Positions 1-11,714 of a DNA stretch of 64,000 nt are shown in pieces. Origin of the DNA: Prosapia bicincta (taxonomy: Eukaryota; Arthropoda; Insecta; Hemiptera; Cercopidae); NCBI GenBank assembly GCA_036971475.1, contig JBAIZL010000003.1:56340342-56404341 (forward strand). Reading direction: 5' to 3'. A program made the position numbers and the translations under genes. Below the pieces are notes generated by a model. The model was given only the letters and a program-made list of their open reading frames with translations, did no database searches and was not told the origin of the DNA. Each line of letters opens with the position of its first letter. The stretch's first letter is position 1.

Positions 1-799
1 TTGCAAACACTGCTGAGCCTTTAGCCATATATCTTTGTGTTACGGTCGCCATGTTCTGCAAGGTGCTGCAAGAGGTATGCTGCTGAGAGACAGGGAGTTG
101 CAAACACTGCTGAGCCTTTAGCCATATATATTTGTGTTACGGTCGCCATGTTCTGCAAGGTGCTGCAAGAGGTATGCTGCTGAGACACAGGGAGTTGCAA
201 ACACTGCTGAGCCTTTAGCCATATATATTTGTGTTACGGTCGCCATGTTCTGCAAGGTGCTGCAAGAGGTATGCTGCTGAGACACAGGGAGTTGCAAACA
301 CTGCTGAGTCTTTAGCCATCCATCTTTGTATCACGGTTGCCATGTCCTGCAAGGTGCTGCAAGAGGTATGCTGCTGAGACACAGGGAGTTGCAAACACTG
401 CTGAGTCTTTAGCCATCCATCTTTGTGTTACGGTTGCTAAGTCCTGCAAGGTGCTGCAACAGGTATGCTGCTGAGACAGAAGAAGTTGCAAACACTGCTG
501 AGCCTTTAGGCATCCATCTTCGTGTTACGGTCGCCATGTCCTGCAAGGTGCTGCAAGAGGTATGCTGCTGAGACACAGGGAGTTGCAAACACTGCTGAGT
601 CTTTAGCCATCCATCTTTGTATCACGGTTGCCATGTCCTGCAAGGTGCTGCAACAGGTATGCTGCTGAGACAGAAGAAGTTGCAAACACTGCTGAGCCTT
701 TAGCCATCCATCTTTGTATCACGGTTGCCATGTCCTGCAAGGTGCTGCAACAGGTATGCTGCTGAGACACAGGGAGTTGCAAACACTGCTGAGCCTTTA
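1..799. repeat. 97-bp tandem satellite, 8 full copies plus a fragment
   Basis: Unit starts fall at 1, 98, 195, 292, 389, 486, 583, 680 and 777, an exact 97-bp spacing with no indels. The last unit stops after about 23 bp. The array begins at or before the window edge, so its true length is unknown. Units differ by point changes and by the tail (CACAGGGAG or CAGAAGAAG), which partly alternates in the right half. It is richer in G+C than its flanks. The period is not a multiple of three and all frames carry stops, so it is not a coding repeat. Confidence 0.97.
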
Positions 800-1534
800 T
801 GGCCTGATGGGCCTATTATAATTATAGGACCCATCAAAATACAAGCCTATATAATTATTTCCTTATTTTTCCTTTTTAGAGTATGGTCTTGCAATGACAT
901 TAAACAAAATAATTAAGGGAAGATGTACGCCTACGACATTTATAAGAAAAAAAAATACTTTTGGTATTTCCCTATATATTTTTCTGATTACAATGCTATA
1001 TAATGCACATACATTATATTTGCATATAACACACACAAAATATATATTCAATATTAGCAAATATTTACATTACACCTAAGAATTGGTCGATACAAGAGCG
1101 TACACGTACAGCTCTCATTATATACATATTACTGAATAATTCTGTTGGTAAATATTACTTTCATATGTTTGTTAACCTGCAAATAGTTATTATTTAGCAA
1201 ATGATAAGGAAGATAAGGTAGACCTTTTCTACTGTTTTTAGGTGTGTGTTTTTACGATTAGAGGTTTCTACTAAGTGGGAACTGTGAAGGAATATTCTAA
1301 ATGTGTTTGAGTTTCTTAAGTATTGTGTTTTCTCCAACAGACAGTCTTCAAAACTACTACGGTTAAGCCATTAAAAAGAATAAAGGTTATTTACAGAAAA
1401 AGTTATTGACAGAAATTATTTCTGGGATACATATTTCATATAACGTCGACAGACGAGAAACCCAAACTAATCTTTGCAATGAGTCTTGGTGTGGATGTAA
1501 AAAACCTCCAAAATATACTAAGTACAAACATAAA
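800..1534. other. AT-rich spacer with a short hairpin
   Basis: Directly after the 97-bp array there is an imperfect inverted repeat at about 806-835 (arms starting GATGGGCCTAT and ending ATAGGACCCATC). The remainder is AT-rich without a convincing gene. A short open frame beginning with the ATG at 1,479 enters the first copy of the next satellite. Confidence 0.6.
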
Positions 1535-3820
1535 AATCAGGAATTACCAAAGCCTTACTTGCTCAGAGAATGTTTACGCAGATGCACTCAAACCGTTACT
1601 AAGAGCTTTTACTCTGTTATACTTTGCTTGCTTCCAAACCTTACAATGTAGAGCCCTAAATTCTGTAATAGTTGTAATTAAGCCTCTTTACCAGGAATTA
1701 CCAAAGCCTAACTTGTTCAGAGAATGATTACACTGATACACTCAAACCGTCACTGAGAGCTTTTACTCTGTCTTACTTTGTTGGCCTCCAAACCTTACAA
1801 TGTAGAGCCCTAGATGCTGTAACAGTTGCAATTAAGCCTCTTTACCAGGAATTACCAAAGCCTAACTTGTTCAGAGAATGTTTACGCAGATGCACTCAAA
1901 CCGTCACTAAGAGCTTTTACTCTGTCATACTTTGCTTGCTTCCAAACCTTACAATGTAGAGCCCTGGATGCTGTAACAGTTGCAATTAAGCCTCTTTACC
2001 AGGAATTACCAAAGCCTAACTTGTTCAGAGAATGATTACACTGATACACTCAAACCGTCACTGAGAGCTTTTACTCTGTCTTACTTTGTTGGCCTCCAAA
2101 CCTTACAATGTAGAGCCCTAGATGCTGTAACAGTTGCAATTAAGCCTCTTTACCAGGAATTACCAAAGCCTAACTTGTTCAGAGAATGTTTACGCAGATG
2201 CACTCAAACCGTCACTAAGAGCTTTTACTCTGTCATACTTTGCTTGCTTCCAAACCTTACAATGTGGAGCCCTAGATGCTGTAATACTTGTAATTAAGCC
2301 TCTTTAGCAGGTATTACCAAAGCCTAACTTGTTCAGAGAATGATTACACTGATACACTCAAACCGCCACTGACAGCTTTTACTCTGTCTTACTTTGTTGG
2401 CTTCCAAACCTCACAATGTGGAGCCCTAGATGCTGTAATAGTTGTAATTAAGCCTCTTTACCAGGAATTACCAAAGCCTAACTTGCTCAGAGAATGATTA
2501 CACTGACACACTCAAACCGTCACTGACAGCTTTTACTCTGTCTTACTTTGTTGGCTTCCAAACCTCACAATGTGGAGCCCTAGATGCTGTAATAGTTGTA
2601 ATTAAGCCTCTTTACCAGGAATTACCAAAGCCTAACTTGCTCAGAGAATGATTACACTGATACACTCAAACCGTCACTGAGAGCTTTTACTCTGTCAGAC
2701 TTTGTTGGCTTCCAAACCTGACAATGTAGAGTCCTAGATGCTGTAATAGTTGCAATTAGGCCTCTTTATCACGAAATACCAAAGCCTAACTTGCTCAGAG
2801 AATGATTACACTGATACACTCAAACCGTCACTGACAGATTTACTCTGTCCTACTTTATTGGCTTCCAAACCTCACAATGTGGAGCCCTAGATGCTGTAAC
2901 AGTTGCAATTAAGCGTCTTTACCAGGAATTACCAAAGCCTAACTTGCTCAGAGAATGTTAAAGCGGATACACTCGAACCGTCACTAAGAGCTTTTACTCT
3001 GTCATACTTTATTGCCTTCCATACCTCACAATGTGGAGCCCTAGATGCTGTAATAGTTGTAATTAAGCCTCTTTACCAGGAATTACCAAAGCCTTACTTC
3101 CTCAGAGAATGTTAAAGCGGATACACTCGAACCGTCACTAAGAGCTTTTACTCTGTCATACTTTATTGCCTTCCATACCTCACAATGTGGAGCCCTAGAT
3201 GCTGTAATAGTTGTAATTAAGCCTCTTTACCAGGAATTACCAAAGTCTAACTTGTTCAGAGAATGTTTACACTGATACACTCAAACCGTCACTGAGAGCT
3301 TTTACTCTGTCAGACTTTGTTGGCTTCCAAACCTTACAAAGTGGAGCCTTAGATGCTGTAATAGTTGTAATTAAGCCTCTTTACCAGGAATTACCAAAGC
3401 CTTACTTCCTCAGAGAATGTTAAAGCGGATTCACTCGAACCGTCACTGAGAGCTTTTACTCTGTCAGACTTTGTTGGCTTCCAAACCTTACAAAGTGGAG
3501 CCTTAGATGCTGTAATAGTTGTAATTAAGCCTCTTTACCAGGAATTACCAAAGCCTTACTTCCTCAGAGAATGTTAAAGCGGATACACTCGAACCGTCAC
3601 TAAGAGCTTTTACTCTGTCATACTTTATTGCCTTCCATACCTCACAATGTGGAGCCCTAGATGCTGTAATAGTTGTAATTAAGCCTCTTTACCAGGAATT
3701 ACCAAAGTCTAACTTTTTCAGAGAATGTTTACACTGATACACTCAAACCGTCACTGAGAGCTTTTACTCTGTCAGACTTTGTTGGCTTCCAAACCTTACA
3801 AAGTGGAGCCTTAGATGCTG
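1535..3820. repeat. 154-bp tandem satellite, 15 copies
   Basis: The marker AGGAATTACC recurs every 154 bp from about 1,538 to 3,692, giving 15 units. Three variants can be told apart after the GAATG motif: A (TTTACGCAGATGCACTC), B (ATTACACTGATACACTC) and C (TTAAAGCGGATACACTC). The order is A B A B A B B B B C C B' C C B', so the left part is a 308-bp dimer and the right part is mixed. The period is 1 modulo 3, so the apparent peptides change frame each unit and are not a protein repeat. Each unit contains GT...CTCAG boundaries that resemble a tiny intron, which may be accidental. Confidence 0.97.
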
Positions 3821-3975
3821 TTAATACCTTCAGTGAAGGCAACAGGGGAAGGATTGCAGCGTTACAGAGCCTTGTACTTAGAACAGGCTTGAACCGTTTA
3901 AACATTCTGCATTTAACTGACATTAGGCTTACAAGGGGAATACAAGCCGAAATTGCAAACAGACTAGACCAATAA
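3679..3975 (+). other. Open frame running out of the last satellite copy; unrecognised
   Basis: A stop-free stretch of 98 codons begins in the last 154-bp unit and continues past the end of the array to a TAA at 3,973. The unique part reads like real protein, with NRGRIAALQSLVLRTG followed by NRLNILHLTDIRL and ending in NRLDQ. There is no ATG in the frame, so if real it is a terminal exon or a broken gene. The first unit of the array (ATG at 1,479) reads the same satellite peptide (NYQSLTCSENVYADALKP) in a different frame. This fits an array that expanded inside an older coding sequence. I do not recognise the family. Confidence 0.3.
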
Positions 3976-3979
3976 AGAG

Positions 3980-5860
3980 CCACATAACTTTCCGGGACGG
4001 GGAAAAAAAGTATTTGATGCAGAAAAGAAGCAAGAATTAAATTATGAAACTGGATTGTTTTGAACATAAATAAACCTGTATGCAAGCACCTTTGTTTCCA
4101 CTTCCAATTTACCAAAAATCTATATTTTTGACCTAAATGCCCCATTAACCCACAGACAGCATGACTAAGCCAAGTCACATTTTTACATATTAGGCCTATA
4201 ATATACATATATATACAGAATCCTTGCTAATTTCATAAACAATGCTTACAGAAAGTTATTTAAAAGATCATATAGCCTAAAATTTACATTAGAAATATAC
4301 ACATTTAAAAAAGTTACATTTTATATAGTATTTAGGGAACTAAATTTAAAATAACAGGGTTTAAACGCAATTACCTAAATATAGAATAACTGGTAAAAAT
4401 GTCATTGTGATATCTTTAGCATTTTCTGAGATAATGGGACCAACATAACTGCCAAATAACATGTATTGTATAGGGAGGTACGTCTCCCCTAGAAATGTAT
4501 GTTTAAGTATAAATAAGACGGTTAGAATTAAAGGCCAATAACTGCAGAGTTATTGTAGGATGTTGCAGATTAAAATACAGGCCTAACCTAATTATTTGTA
4601 ACCCATTATAATAAGTAAAAGGAAATCCTTTCAAACGTTAAACACAACTTTACAATAGTTTTTTACAAATCTTTATTTAAAAATTCTTTAATTTGCAGAA
4701 TTTACAAACTAAGGAATCAATTAAAAGCAAATATCCTACATTCTGCACAGTTACCAAACTTTATTCATAACAATAAATTGTAACCAAATTAAAGTTATAA
4801 AAATATATAGCCTATACGGCCACGTTAATAAATATCTTACATTTTTGTTTAGCTGTTTAGGGTTAGGCCTACATGAGTTACTAATTAGTGTCTGTCATTA
4901 CTAAATTAAAACTTCGTTGTAAATACAAGAAACTTACATTCAGTTTTAAAGAATCTAAAGTTAAATTTATGCAGCAATTTAAACAAATAATGCAACATTA
5001 AATTTACTCACTTAAATATCAACAGTTCTGAATAATTCCCAGTTATACTACAACAAACATACATCGCACTCACGTTCGTTTACAATTATTTGTGAGTTGG
5101 AAAATATAACCTTAAATTATCACAACATTAGTGAATAAAACAGCTGATCCATTGTTGGCCAGATTAACTTCTAGAACAGTATGACGAGGAATTTGTTTGA
5201 AGATTTATGTGAAAACTGAAAGATACTCCACTCACTTTGAAGTGGTGGGAATTAGTTTAATCTACGAATTAAATACATCAATGTGGTTTTGGTTAAGTTA
5301 GGGGCAACTACAGCGATATAATGAATGAAATAATAATTCTGAAATCCATTTCCCTACTTACAAACAATATGAAGTTCTTTTAAAAAATCATTTAATGTAA
5401 TATATTACAAAACAAGAAATCATTTTGCAGAAACTCTCTGCTGCTATGCAGAGTTACCAAATTCTATTGAAGACAAGATTTATAAAAACAATAACGCCAA
5501 TAACTACGGGCTAAATAGTTTGTCACAGTTGTGCATAATACAAATAAAATCAGCAAACTTGCACATTCAAGGATGCAACCCTTAGGAAGGGCACCCTTCT
5601 CTTTACACGCGTATTTGGAGGGTTCCGGGGTGTCATAATTCTTAATTACTGTAATGTTTTGATATTATCCGCAGTAATTTGGTTTAGTTAGAATGTCTAA
5701 AAGCCGCAATAGTTTGTACTGAATAATAGTTAAATGTGTTGGTTCAAACCTAAAGTCTAAAAAATGTAGTCTAAGAATCACTTCCACTGAAGATGTTTAT
5801 AAACAAAAGAAGGAAGCAGTGTAAAGTTGTATAAAAGTAAAGAGACAGATAGCAACTTAC
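3980..5860. other. AT-rich sequence, no gene seen
   Basis: No open frame, repeat array or transposon signature could be supported. The stretch is low in G+C, with homopolymer A/T runs and scattered AGGCCTA-type words. Confidence 0.6.
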
Positions 5861-5964
5861 CCTAAAGCCTTGACAACTCATCCCTTGGAGTACCCGAAGG
5901 AAGATGGTGTGTTATCCAAGACGCAAAGTTCATCCCCACTATCTGCCGAGTTCTTGGGCTGGTT
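5861..5964 (-). other. Exon-like segment with splice-site consensus
   Basis: On the minus strand a 104-bp segment is bounded by a TTTTACAG acceptor and a GTAAGT donor. One frame reads NQPKNSADSGDELCVLDN and then meets a stop. A second frame stays open until a TAG right before the donor. No product is recognised and no neighbouring exon can be linked, so this is only a candidate exon or UTR exon. Confidence 0.2.
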
Positions 5965-5969
5965 CTGTA

Positions 5970-6889
5970 AAATATACAAGTTACTTTTATTGTTCTTAAT
6001 ATTGTCACCGTCTCCGGCATGAGGGAAGTTATATAGTTAGTAACATGACTTAGGCCTTCATGATAGTGTGCACCTTGCTATATGTGAAGCTTAGAATTAT
6101 TTAGTAATTTTCTTTGTCAGACTTAAAATGTGGGGTTATTTTGCTTTTGTTCCCTTAAATTCCTTCTATTAGTTCTCACTCTCCTTGTATGTATCGTGTT
6201 CAAATTTTCAATCGTTATTAAAATAATTTTTATTCATCCACTCAAGATTTGCCATATATGTTTACAATTTCGCAACTATGGTTAGTTAAATGTAGAACAA
6301 AATAAATAGGTGTAACAGGAGAAGAGGAAATTCAAGTAATATTAAAAAGTTAGCATGTAGGATCCTTACATTGACCATTGTGGGCTTCAGGATACATATG
6401 AACAAATAAAAAGAAAGTATTATTGCACAAATATAAAAACTTATGTACAAAGTTTGGTAAACCATTGGGATACTTTTAAAAACTAGGAACTAAAGGACAC
6501 CTCAGAGGTTAGAAATGAATTTAATGTCGAGACCACTTCAAGTAGTTCATGTAGATTGTATTACGTAGCTCCTCAGATATGTCTAAATATGTCGTGTTGC
6601 CGATGCGCAAGCGGGTACTTATGAGCCACGAGTTTCTCTTATATTTACTTCGGACTTAGTTCCCATGGTAACCTAACGCACCTGAAGGCTGTAAACAAAT
6701 TCACCTGTACTATTGCTTCTCGGGTGGATACATTCGGCGACTGCTATTTCTCGCGCTTGTCTTAAGTGTGGCCTTCAGCTTGGTGCTACCTCTACACTCT
6801 GGACCTTATCCAGGACACAATTACAGCCCGAAGAAGTCCTTGTTACAGGCGTGAATCTACATCTTCCACAGTTCCCAATGTATTTACAT
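5970..6889. other. Unassigned sequence, no gene seen
   Basis: Mixed AT-rich sequence with one moderately GC-rich stretch around 6,590-6,860. Short open frames there show no family resemblance. Confidence 0.5.
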
Positions 6890-7245
6890 TGTTTTAGTGT
6901 ATTTTAGGCGATGTTATGAAGTGATGGCAATAATCCATTCATAATACACACTGACTTACAATTATAAAATTTATCGATTCAAAATCGTTTCGAAGCCAAT
7001 GCCGTTATCATCCGTTGATGGCATCAGTTTGTAATAGTTATACCTCACACATGATGCCATTATAAAAGGAAGTTAATAAATTATTACTCGCGATTCAATG
7101 TGGATTATCAATAATTATAAGATAAATATAAGATTTAAAAGCGTACAAACACACTTTAACTAAACAGTTTTTTCAAACCCGCACAAATATTTAACATGGT
7201 TAAACTGGTTCTGCCACTTAGGTTAGAGTGACCTTGAAATCATAT
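6890..7245. repeat. Dispersed repeat, paralogous to 21,055-21,515
   Basis: About 350 bp, including TTTATCGATTCAAAATCG and TATTACTCGCGATTCAATG, is nearly the same at 21,055-21,515 in the same orientation. It has no open frame. It could be a non-autonomous element or part of a larger duplicated block. Confidence 0.8.
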
Positions 7246-7700
7246 TTTTGGAGTACGTATTACTTAATCGAACGGAAATTTGTACTAGAATCATCATTTA
7301 GCCCGCAATACTATTTACTCGCATTATTCTTGCGAAATATACCGGAAGACATAGATTTAGGTGACAACAGAGAGATATTGCTCTAGCCTTGGAGGTAGAG
7401 AAATTGGTTATTCTACGAATTAAATAATTTCTGCTTATTCTACTAATTGTCGTTATTGAGAAGTTATGGGAAATAATAAATAACAAATTTGGATTATTCT
7501 ACAGCCAATCGCAGTCAAATTGGAGTTGCACATCTGCAATCCTGTATGACCTTATTGGTTTAGTTTTATTAATAAGATAATAATTAATTTTATTATTGTC
7601 TTATAGTTTGAGGGTAGATGTGAGGTTTAGTATGAAGTTAATTAGCAGCTTAGCTAGTAAGAAGAATTCCCAAGGGTAACAAACAGTTTACTCTAAATCT
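7246..7700. other. AT-rich spacer, no gene seen
   Basis: No supported feature between the dispersed repeat and the PLE terminus. Confidence 0.5.
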
Positions 7701-7727
7701 TACTACACATTAGTTTATTAACACAAA

Positions 7728-7770
7728 CAGGCTAGTTTCGGCGACGATGTCACCTTCATCAGTGTTAGGC
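7728..7770 (-). ncRNA. Hammerhead-ribozyme-like core at a PLE terminus
   Basis: Read on the minus strand, CTGATGA is followed by a potential stem II (GGTGAC, loop ATC, GTCGCC) and then GAAA and CTAGC. CTGATGA...GAAA is the conserved hammerhead core. PLE terminal repeats are known to carry small hammerhead variants with a very short stem III. The location, directly downstream of PLE reverse-transcriptase remnants on the same strand, supports the call. Self-cleavage cannot be judged by eye. Confidence 0.55.
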
Positions 7771-7799
7771 AACGTTTGTGGCCGATGTTTAAAAGTAAA

Positions 7800-8890
7800 A
7801 TGTCTACATATCTATGGTACTATATTATTTTGTCTGTATGTTTGTTGTTCTACAGAACGTATTGTTATTCGAAGAGCTTGGGGAATATTTCGCTAGGTAC
7901 CTGAGACGGAGAATCCCATTGGCAGGCCATCGTTATGCCTATAGAATTTGTGTTATGAGTTTGGTGAGTGTTATGATTTCTAGGGTGGGTTTTTGTGGAG
8001 TTTTTTTGTTGTCAGTAAGTTTTCTAGTGTTTGAAGTGTTTGTTTAATGGGTACGTTGCTGTTTAAGTTTTTTTATGACGAATGACGCTATGATGGAGTT
8101 GTTTGGTACATAGATGGCTTTAATTTTGTGGATCAGGCCAATGTCATTGTGTATGGATGTGTAGTTCTTAACGTTCGTGTGTATTTGGCTAGATTATGTA
8201 AAGGTGCTGCGTGTGGTTTGTTAATGCGGGATGTGTTTTGTTTGTAAGGTTTCTCTTGTTCTGGTTTCATGATTTCGGTGCATTTACTTGAGTGGTTTTT
8301 AATTTGTGTTTGATATTTTTTTATAGGGACTAAATGGAGTTCGGTTATGTTGTTTTTGTCATTAATTTGTTTACTTTGTTGTCAACGTCTTGTTTGCGCT
8401 TTATTACTATAGATCTGCCTTTATCTGTTAAAAATATTGAGGTCAGTTGGTCGTGATGTGTATAATGGATTTAAGGGATGTGTGTTTATTAGTTGTGTTT
8501 GTTATAGTGTTTAATATGTTTATGATGGACATTTAATATTCAATGTCTTGTCCAATGTATTCATGGCGGATGGATTCCGTGCTTTGTATTGCTGTTTCTG
8601 TGTCCAAACTTTTGTTTGTAATTGTATTTTTGGGGTGAGAGCCTTATTCAAGTCATTTGTTTAAGTCTTAATTAGTTTATATTAAAGTCGATGTTTATGG
8701 AGATTATTGTGCGTAGGTAAAACCTGTGGTGGGTGTAAATGTGTTGTTTTGCGTCAGAGTTTTGTTTGTGTCTGTTGCTCTGTTGCTGTCTGTGTGTATG
8801 TGCTTTGGTGTATTGGACGGTTTCTCCGAGTACTAATTGCAAAGTATTAACGATTATGTTTATATAGGTCATTAAATAAAACCCATACAA
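7800..8890 (-). pseudogene. Penelope-like element remnant (reverse transcriptase part)
   Basis: Minus-strand translation, with frameshifts and stops, gives PLE reverse-transcriptase landmarks in order. LTDKGRSIVIKRKQDVDNK matches the TDKG...K motif. INKPHAAPL matches the LPKIHKP...PLRPIV region. HNDGLPMGFSVSG matches the GLPMGSPxS motif. The GIY-YIG endonuclease part is missing: the sequence passes from GLPMG directly to the terminal repeat near 7,760. The region is strongly G/T-rich on the plus strand, the mirror of the A/C-rich coding bias seen in the plus-strand PLEs here. Relatives lie at 40,861-41,640 and 62,640-63,420. Confidence 0.8.
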
Positions 8891-10157
8891 CAAACTTTAC
8901 GTGTAAATATTTGAGCATTTTAGGATATCAAATATTTTAAAAACTAAACAAATAAAACATATCTATATAATCAATCAAAAAATATAGTCGGGAAATTGGA
9001 AAAATAATATAAAATTAATTATTGTAAAAATATAACAATATTTTCGTGTAAAGATATTAATAATGTCTGATGTATGGTTGCCTGGTATCACGCGTTAAGG
9101 TTACATTATTGTTTCCATGGAAAGATTCATTGTTCCTGGAGTTTAGATTTGTCGCTAAAAAAAAGGCAATTTTATCTGGGTGTGTATCCAAATTATTATA
9201 TGTTTAATAATAGCATAAACCTGACATAAATGGAATTAATTTTTGCCAGACTTTGTACCAGGTTTCTTGGATTATTTTCATTTTGCTTGTTTCATCTTAT
9301 TATTTTCATCCTCACAACTATTCATAAATTACAGCAAACATCAACTCACCTTCTCGCAGTTTAATGTGCGGGGAGGCTCCGGGGATCTCCTAGGGGTTTC
9401 CGGTGCGCTTTGGGGGGTGGGGCATCCTCTGCATGGCTCACCAATAGTCTGCAAATGCAATAACAACAATAATTGTTTCCATCTATAACTTAGTATTACA
9501 CTATGTGAAGGTCACTTTTATGGTTAGTACCTAAAATAAAATTACTTATAAAGATAAACGTTTTTCTGTTTTCCATAAGATTTTATCGGATGTTGGTATT
9601 AAATGTTTTACTTTAGATTTTTTAATTACAAATTTTCCCGTTAATAAGCCTTGAATTATACAAAAGCAAGACATTAATATTTATTTCGTTTCCTAAATAT
9701 TACACACAAATAAATATAGCATGTAACACATTAGTAAGCATTTCCAATAACACTGTAGTGTTCTTCTCTGCTTTATATCTAAATACATAGTTTTAGGTTT
9801 GTGATTTTTTTCCCTAATTTTTACACACTTTTTTAAACAGGGGTTTTGGGAAATGTCCTACACTGCTGTTAAATACTTCTTTTCACACTAAATGGTTCTT
9901 CAAAACCAAATGTATTTTGTAACACAAACAATGTTATTCTTTTGCAGGTTTCCCCAAGGACCTATATCCCAAAGCTTTATGCTTAAGGCAGTCATAGCCA
10001 ATTACAACAACCTTTACACACACATTTAACCAATAGACCTATAGGTTAACAATTTAATAACAAATGTAACATATTTACATGCTGCGAATGTTTGCTGTAA
10101 CCAGAAAATAAAACCAGTTATAAACTAAATTTTCTCTTATCCCAAGTGGTTTGTTGT

Positions 10158-10222
10158 GCATGCGTGCGCGTGTGCGCGTGTGGGTGTGCGTGTGCGTGTG
10201 CGTATGCATGTGCGTGTGCTCA
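10158..10222. repeat. (TG)n / (TGCG)n microsatellite
   Basis: Alternating TG, CG and TG dinucleotides. The same position in each paralogous block (22,0xx, 23,96x, 43,1xx) also carries TG-rich simple sequence of different length. Confidence 0.95.
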
Positions 10223-10787
10223 GAAAAAATGCAGTTTGATGGTTTAAAAGCCAAAATTTAATACATAGTAAAAAAAAATTTAATTAAAAATATATTCAAA
10301 TGAAATGTAACAATACTAAAGGAGTGTTAATTATAAAACAAATTGTTACGGTAAAGCCAAATCATTTTAAAAGATTTTAAAATTTAATCGCAAAGATCAA
10401 AGTCGAAGAATGACTTATTCAAGTCATTTGTTTAAGTCTTAATTAGTTTACATTAAGTACGAAGTTCATAGTGTTTATTGTGCGTGGATAAAACTGGTTG
10501 TTGGTGTAAAAGTGTTATTGTAATGTGTTGAGAGTTATGTTTGTGTCTGATGCTCTGTTGCTGTCTTTGTGTATATTCTTTGGTGTATTGAACGATATAT
10601 TTGAATACTAATTGTATAATATCAACGATTATGTTCAACTATTGTTTTTATAGGTTATTAAGTAAAACCCATTTATCCAACTTTACATGTAATTATTTGA
10701 GCGTTTTAGGATATCAAATATTTAAAAAACTAAACAAATAAAACACATCTATAAAATCAATCAAAAACAAAACACGCCCAATAAAAA

Positions 10788-10835
10788 AAATGTGTGTGTG
10801 TGTGTACGTGAGAAAGAGAGAGAGAGGGGGACAGC
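10788..10835. repeat. (TG)n-(GA)n microsatellite
   Basis: A short TG run followed by a GA run; similar GA-rich tracts follow in the paralogous blocks near 22,430, 24,550 and 43,325. Confidence 0.9.
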
Positions 10836-11611
10836 ATTCAACTCAGTGCCATGTACCCAGTTTAAGCGCTCCATACAAACTCACAAATAATACAAACACG
10901 AAAGAAAATACCTTCCACGACAATGCGATCAATACTCGAAGATTTAAGAACGAACCATATTTCTACCAGTTGTTTAGTTTTACGAAATATTTACACAAAA
11001 TGTCATTATATTCGCTACACCTTCACCACAAAATGTAGGATTATTCATCACAACTGTGTAAAATTGCACACAACCTGTTTGAAATTATTGCGTAGATTGT
11101 AGTCATGGATGCCCGATATTTTCTAGAATGCACAATTTAAGCTTTGCCAAAATCTAAATCCATGAATTACAAATGGCAGCACCAGACTACAAAATTACTT
11201 TTGCGTACATACATAAGGTAAAAGCTTCAAGGGTTTAATAAACAGTAGAAATATAAAGTTTATAATTAATCTCGCCTGAGAAATGCATTATCTTCCCTAT
11301 AACATCATGATTGACTAAAATCTGGTTATAAAAGCACACAAAATTATACATACATGTTTCGGCAACACTACAAGTTGTCTTCTTTGTGCGATTATAACAT
11401 GACAAAGTTACTTGTGAAATGTGAATATTCCTTCCTATATGGTTATTGTAGAATACTTGCCTTAATAGAAAACAATAATGAAAACCCTCTAATTGCAGCA
11501 ATTATTATAAACTAATTACACATGTTCAACAAACTTTCAATTTAAAAACTTTCGGACAAAAGCTGTACACACTAAATTCTGATCGAGTAAGAAATGACAA
11601 AATAAACTTAC

Positions 11612-11714
11612 TGGTCGAAGAAACACAGCTGACTCCCCGATTCCCTTGAAGTCCAAAGTCTAGATCGTGGCGATAAGAATTTGTTACTCTAGTTGGCTGA
11701 GGCCGCCTCGACAT
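11612..11714 (-). other. Candidate first coding exon, copy 1
   Basis: On the minus strand an ATG opens a 34-codon frame that starts MSRRPQPTRVTNSYR and ends at a consensus GTAAGT donor (exon ...TTCGACCA then GTAAGTTT). The same exon with the same donor is at 25,365-25,467. The two copies differ by three replacement changes (H/Y, G/A, C/S) and at least one silent change, and neither has a stop. The family is not recognised and no second exon was found. It could be the 5' exon of a duplicated host gene fragment or of a transposon gene. Confidence 0.35.

Noticed and set aside
1..3820. Possible CRISPR array, because of regular repeats
   Set aside because: Units are contiguous tandem copies without unique spacers, and the setting is eukaryotic.
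3729..4208. Minus-strand frame of 159 codons
   Set aside because: It overlaps the last satellite unit and is antisense to the more protein-like plus-strand frame. It has no family features and no conserved start.
11340..11400. Third hammerhead-like site (GAAGACAACTTG...CCGAAACATG, also 25,110 and 43,915)
   Set aside because: The CTGATGA half is not intact in any of the three copies, so the conserved core is missing.
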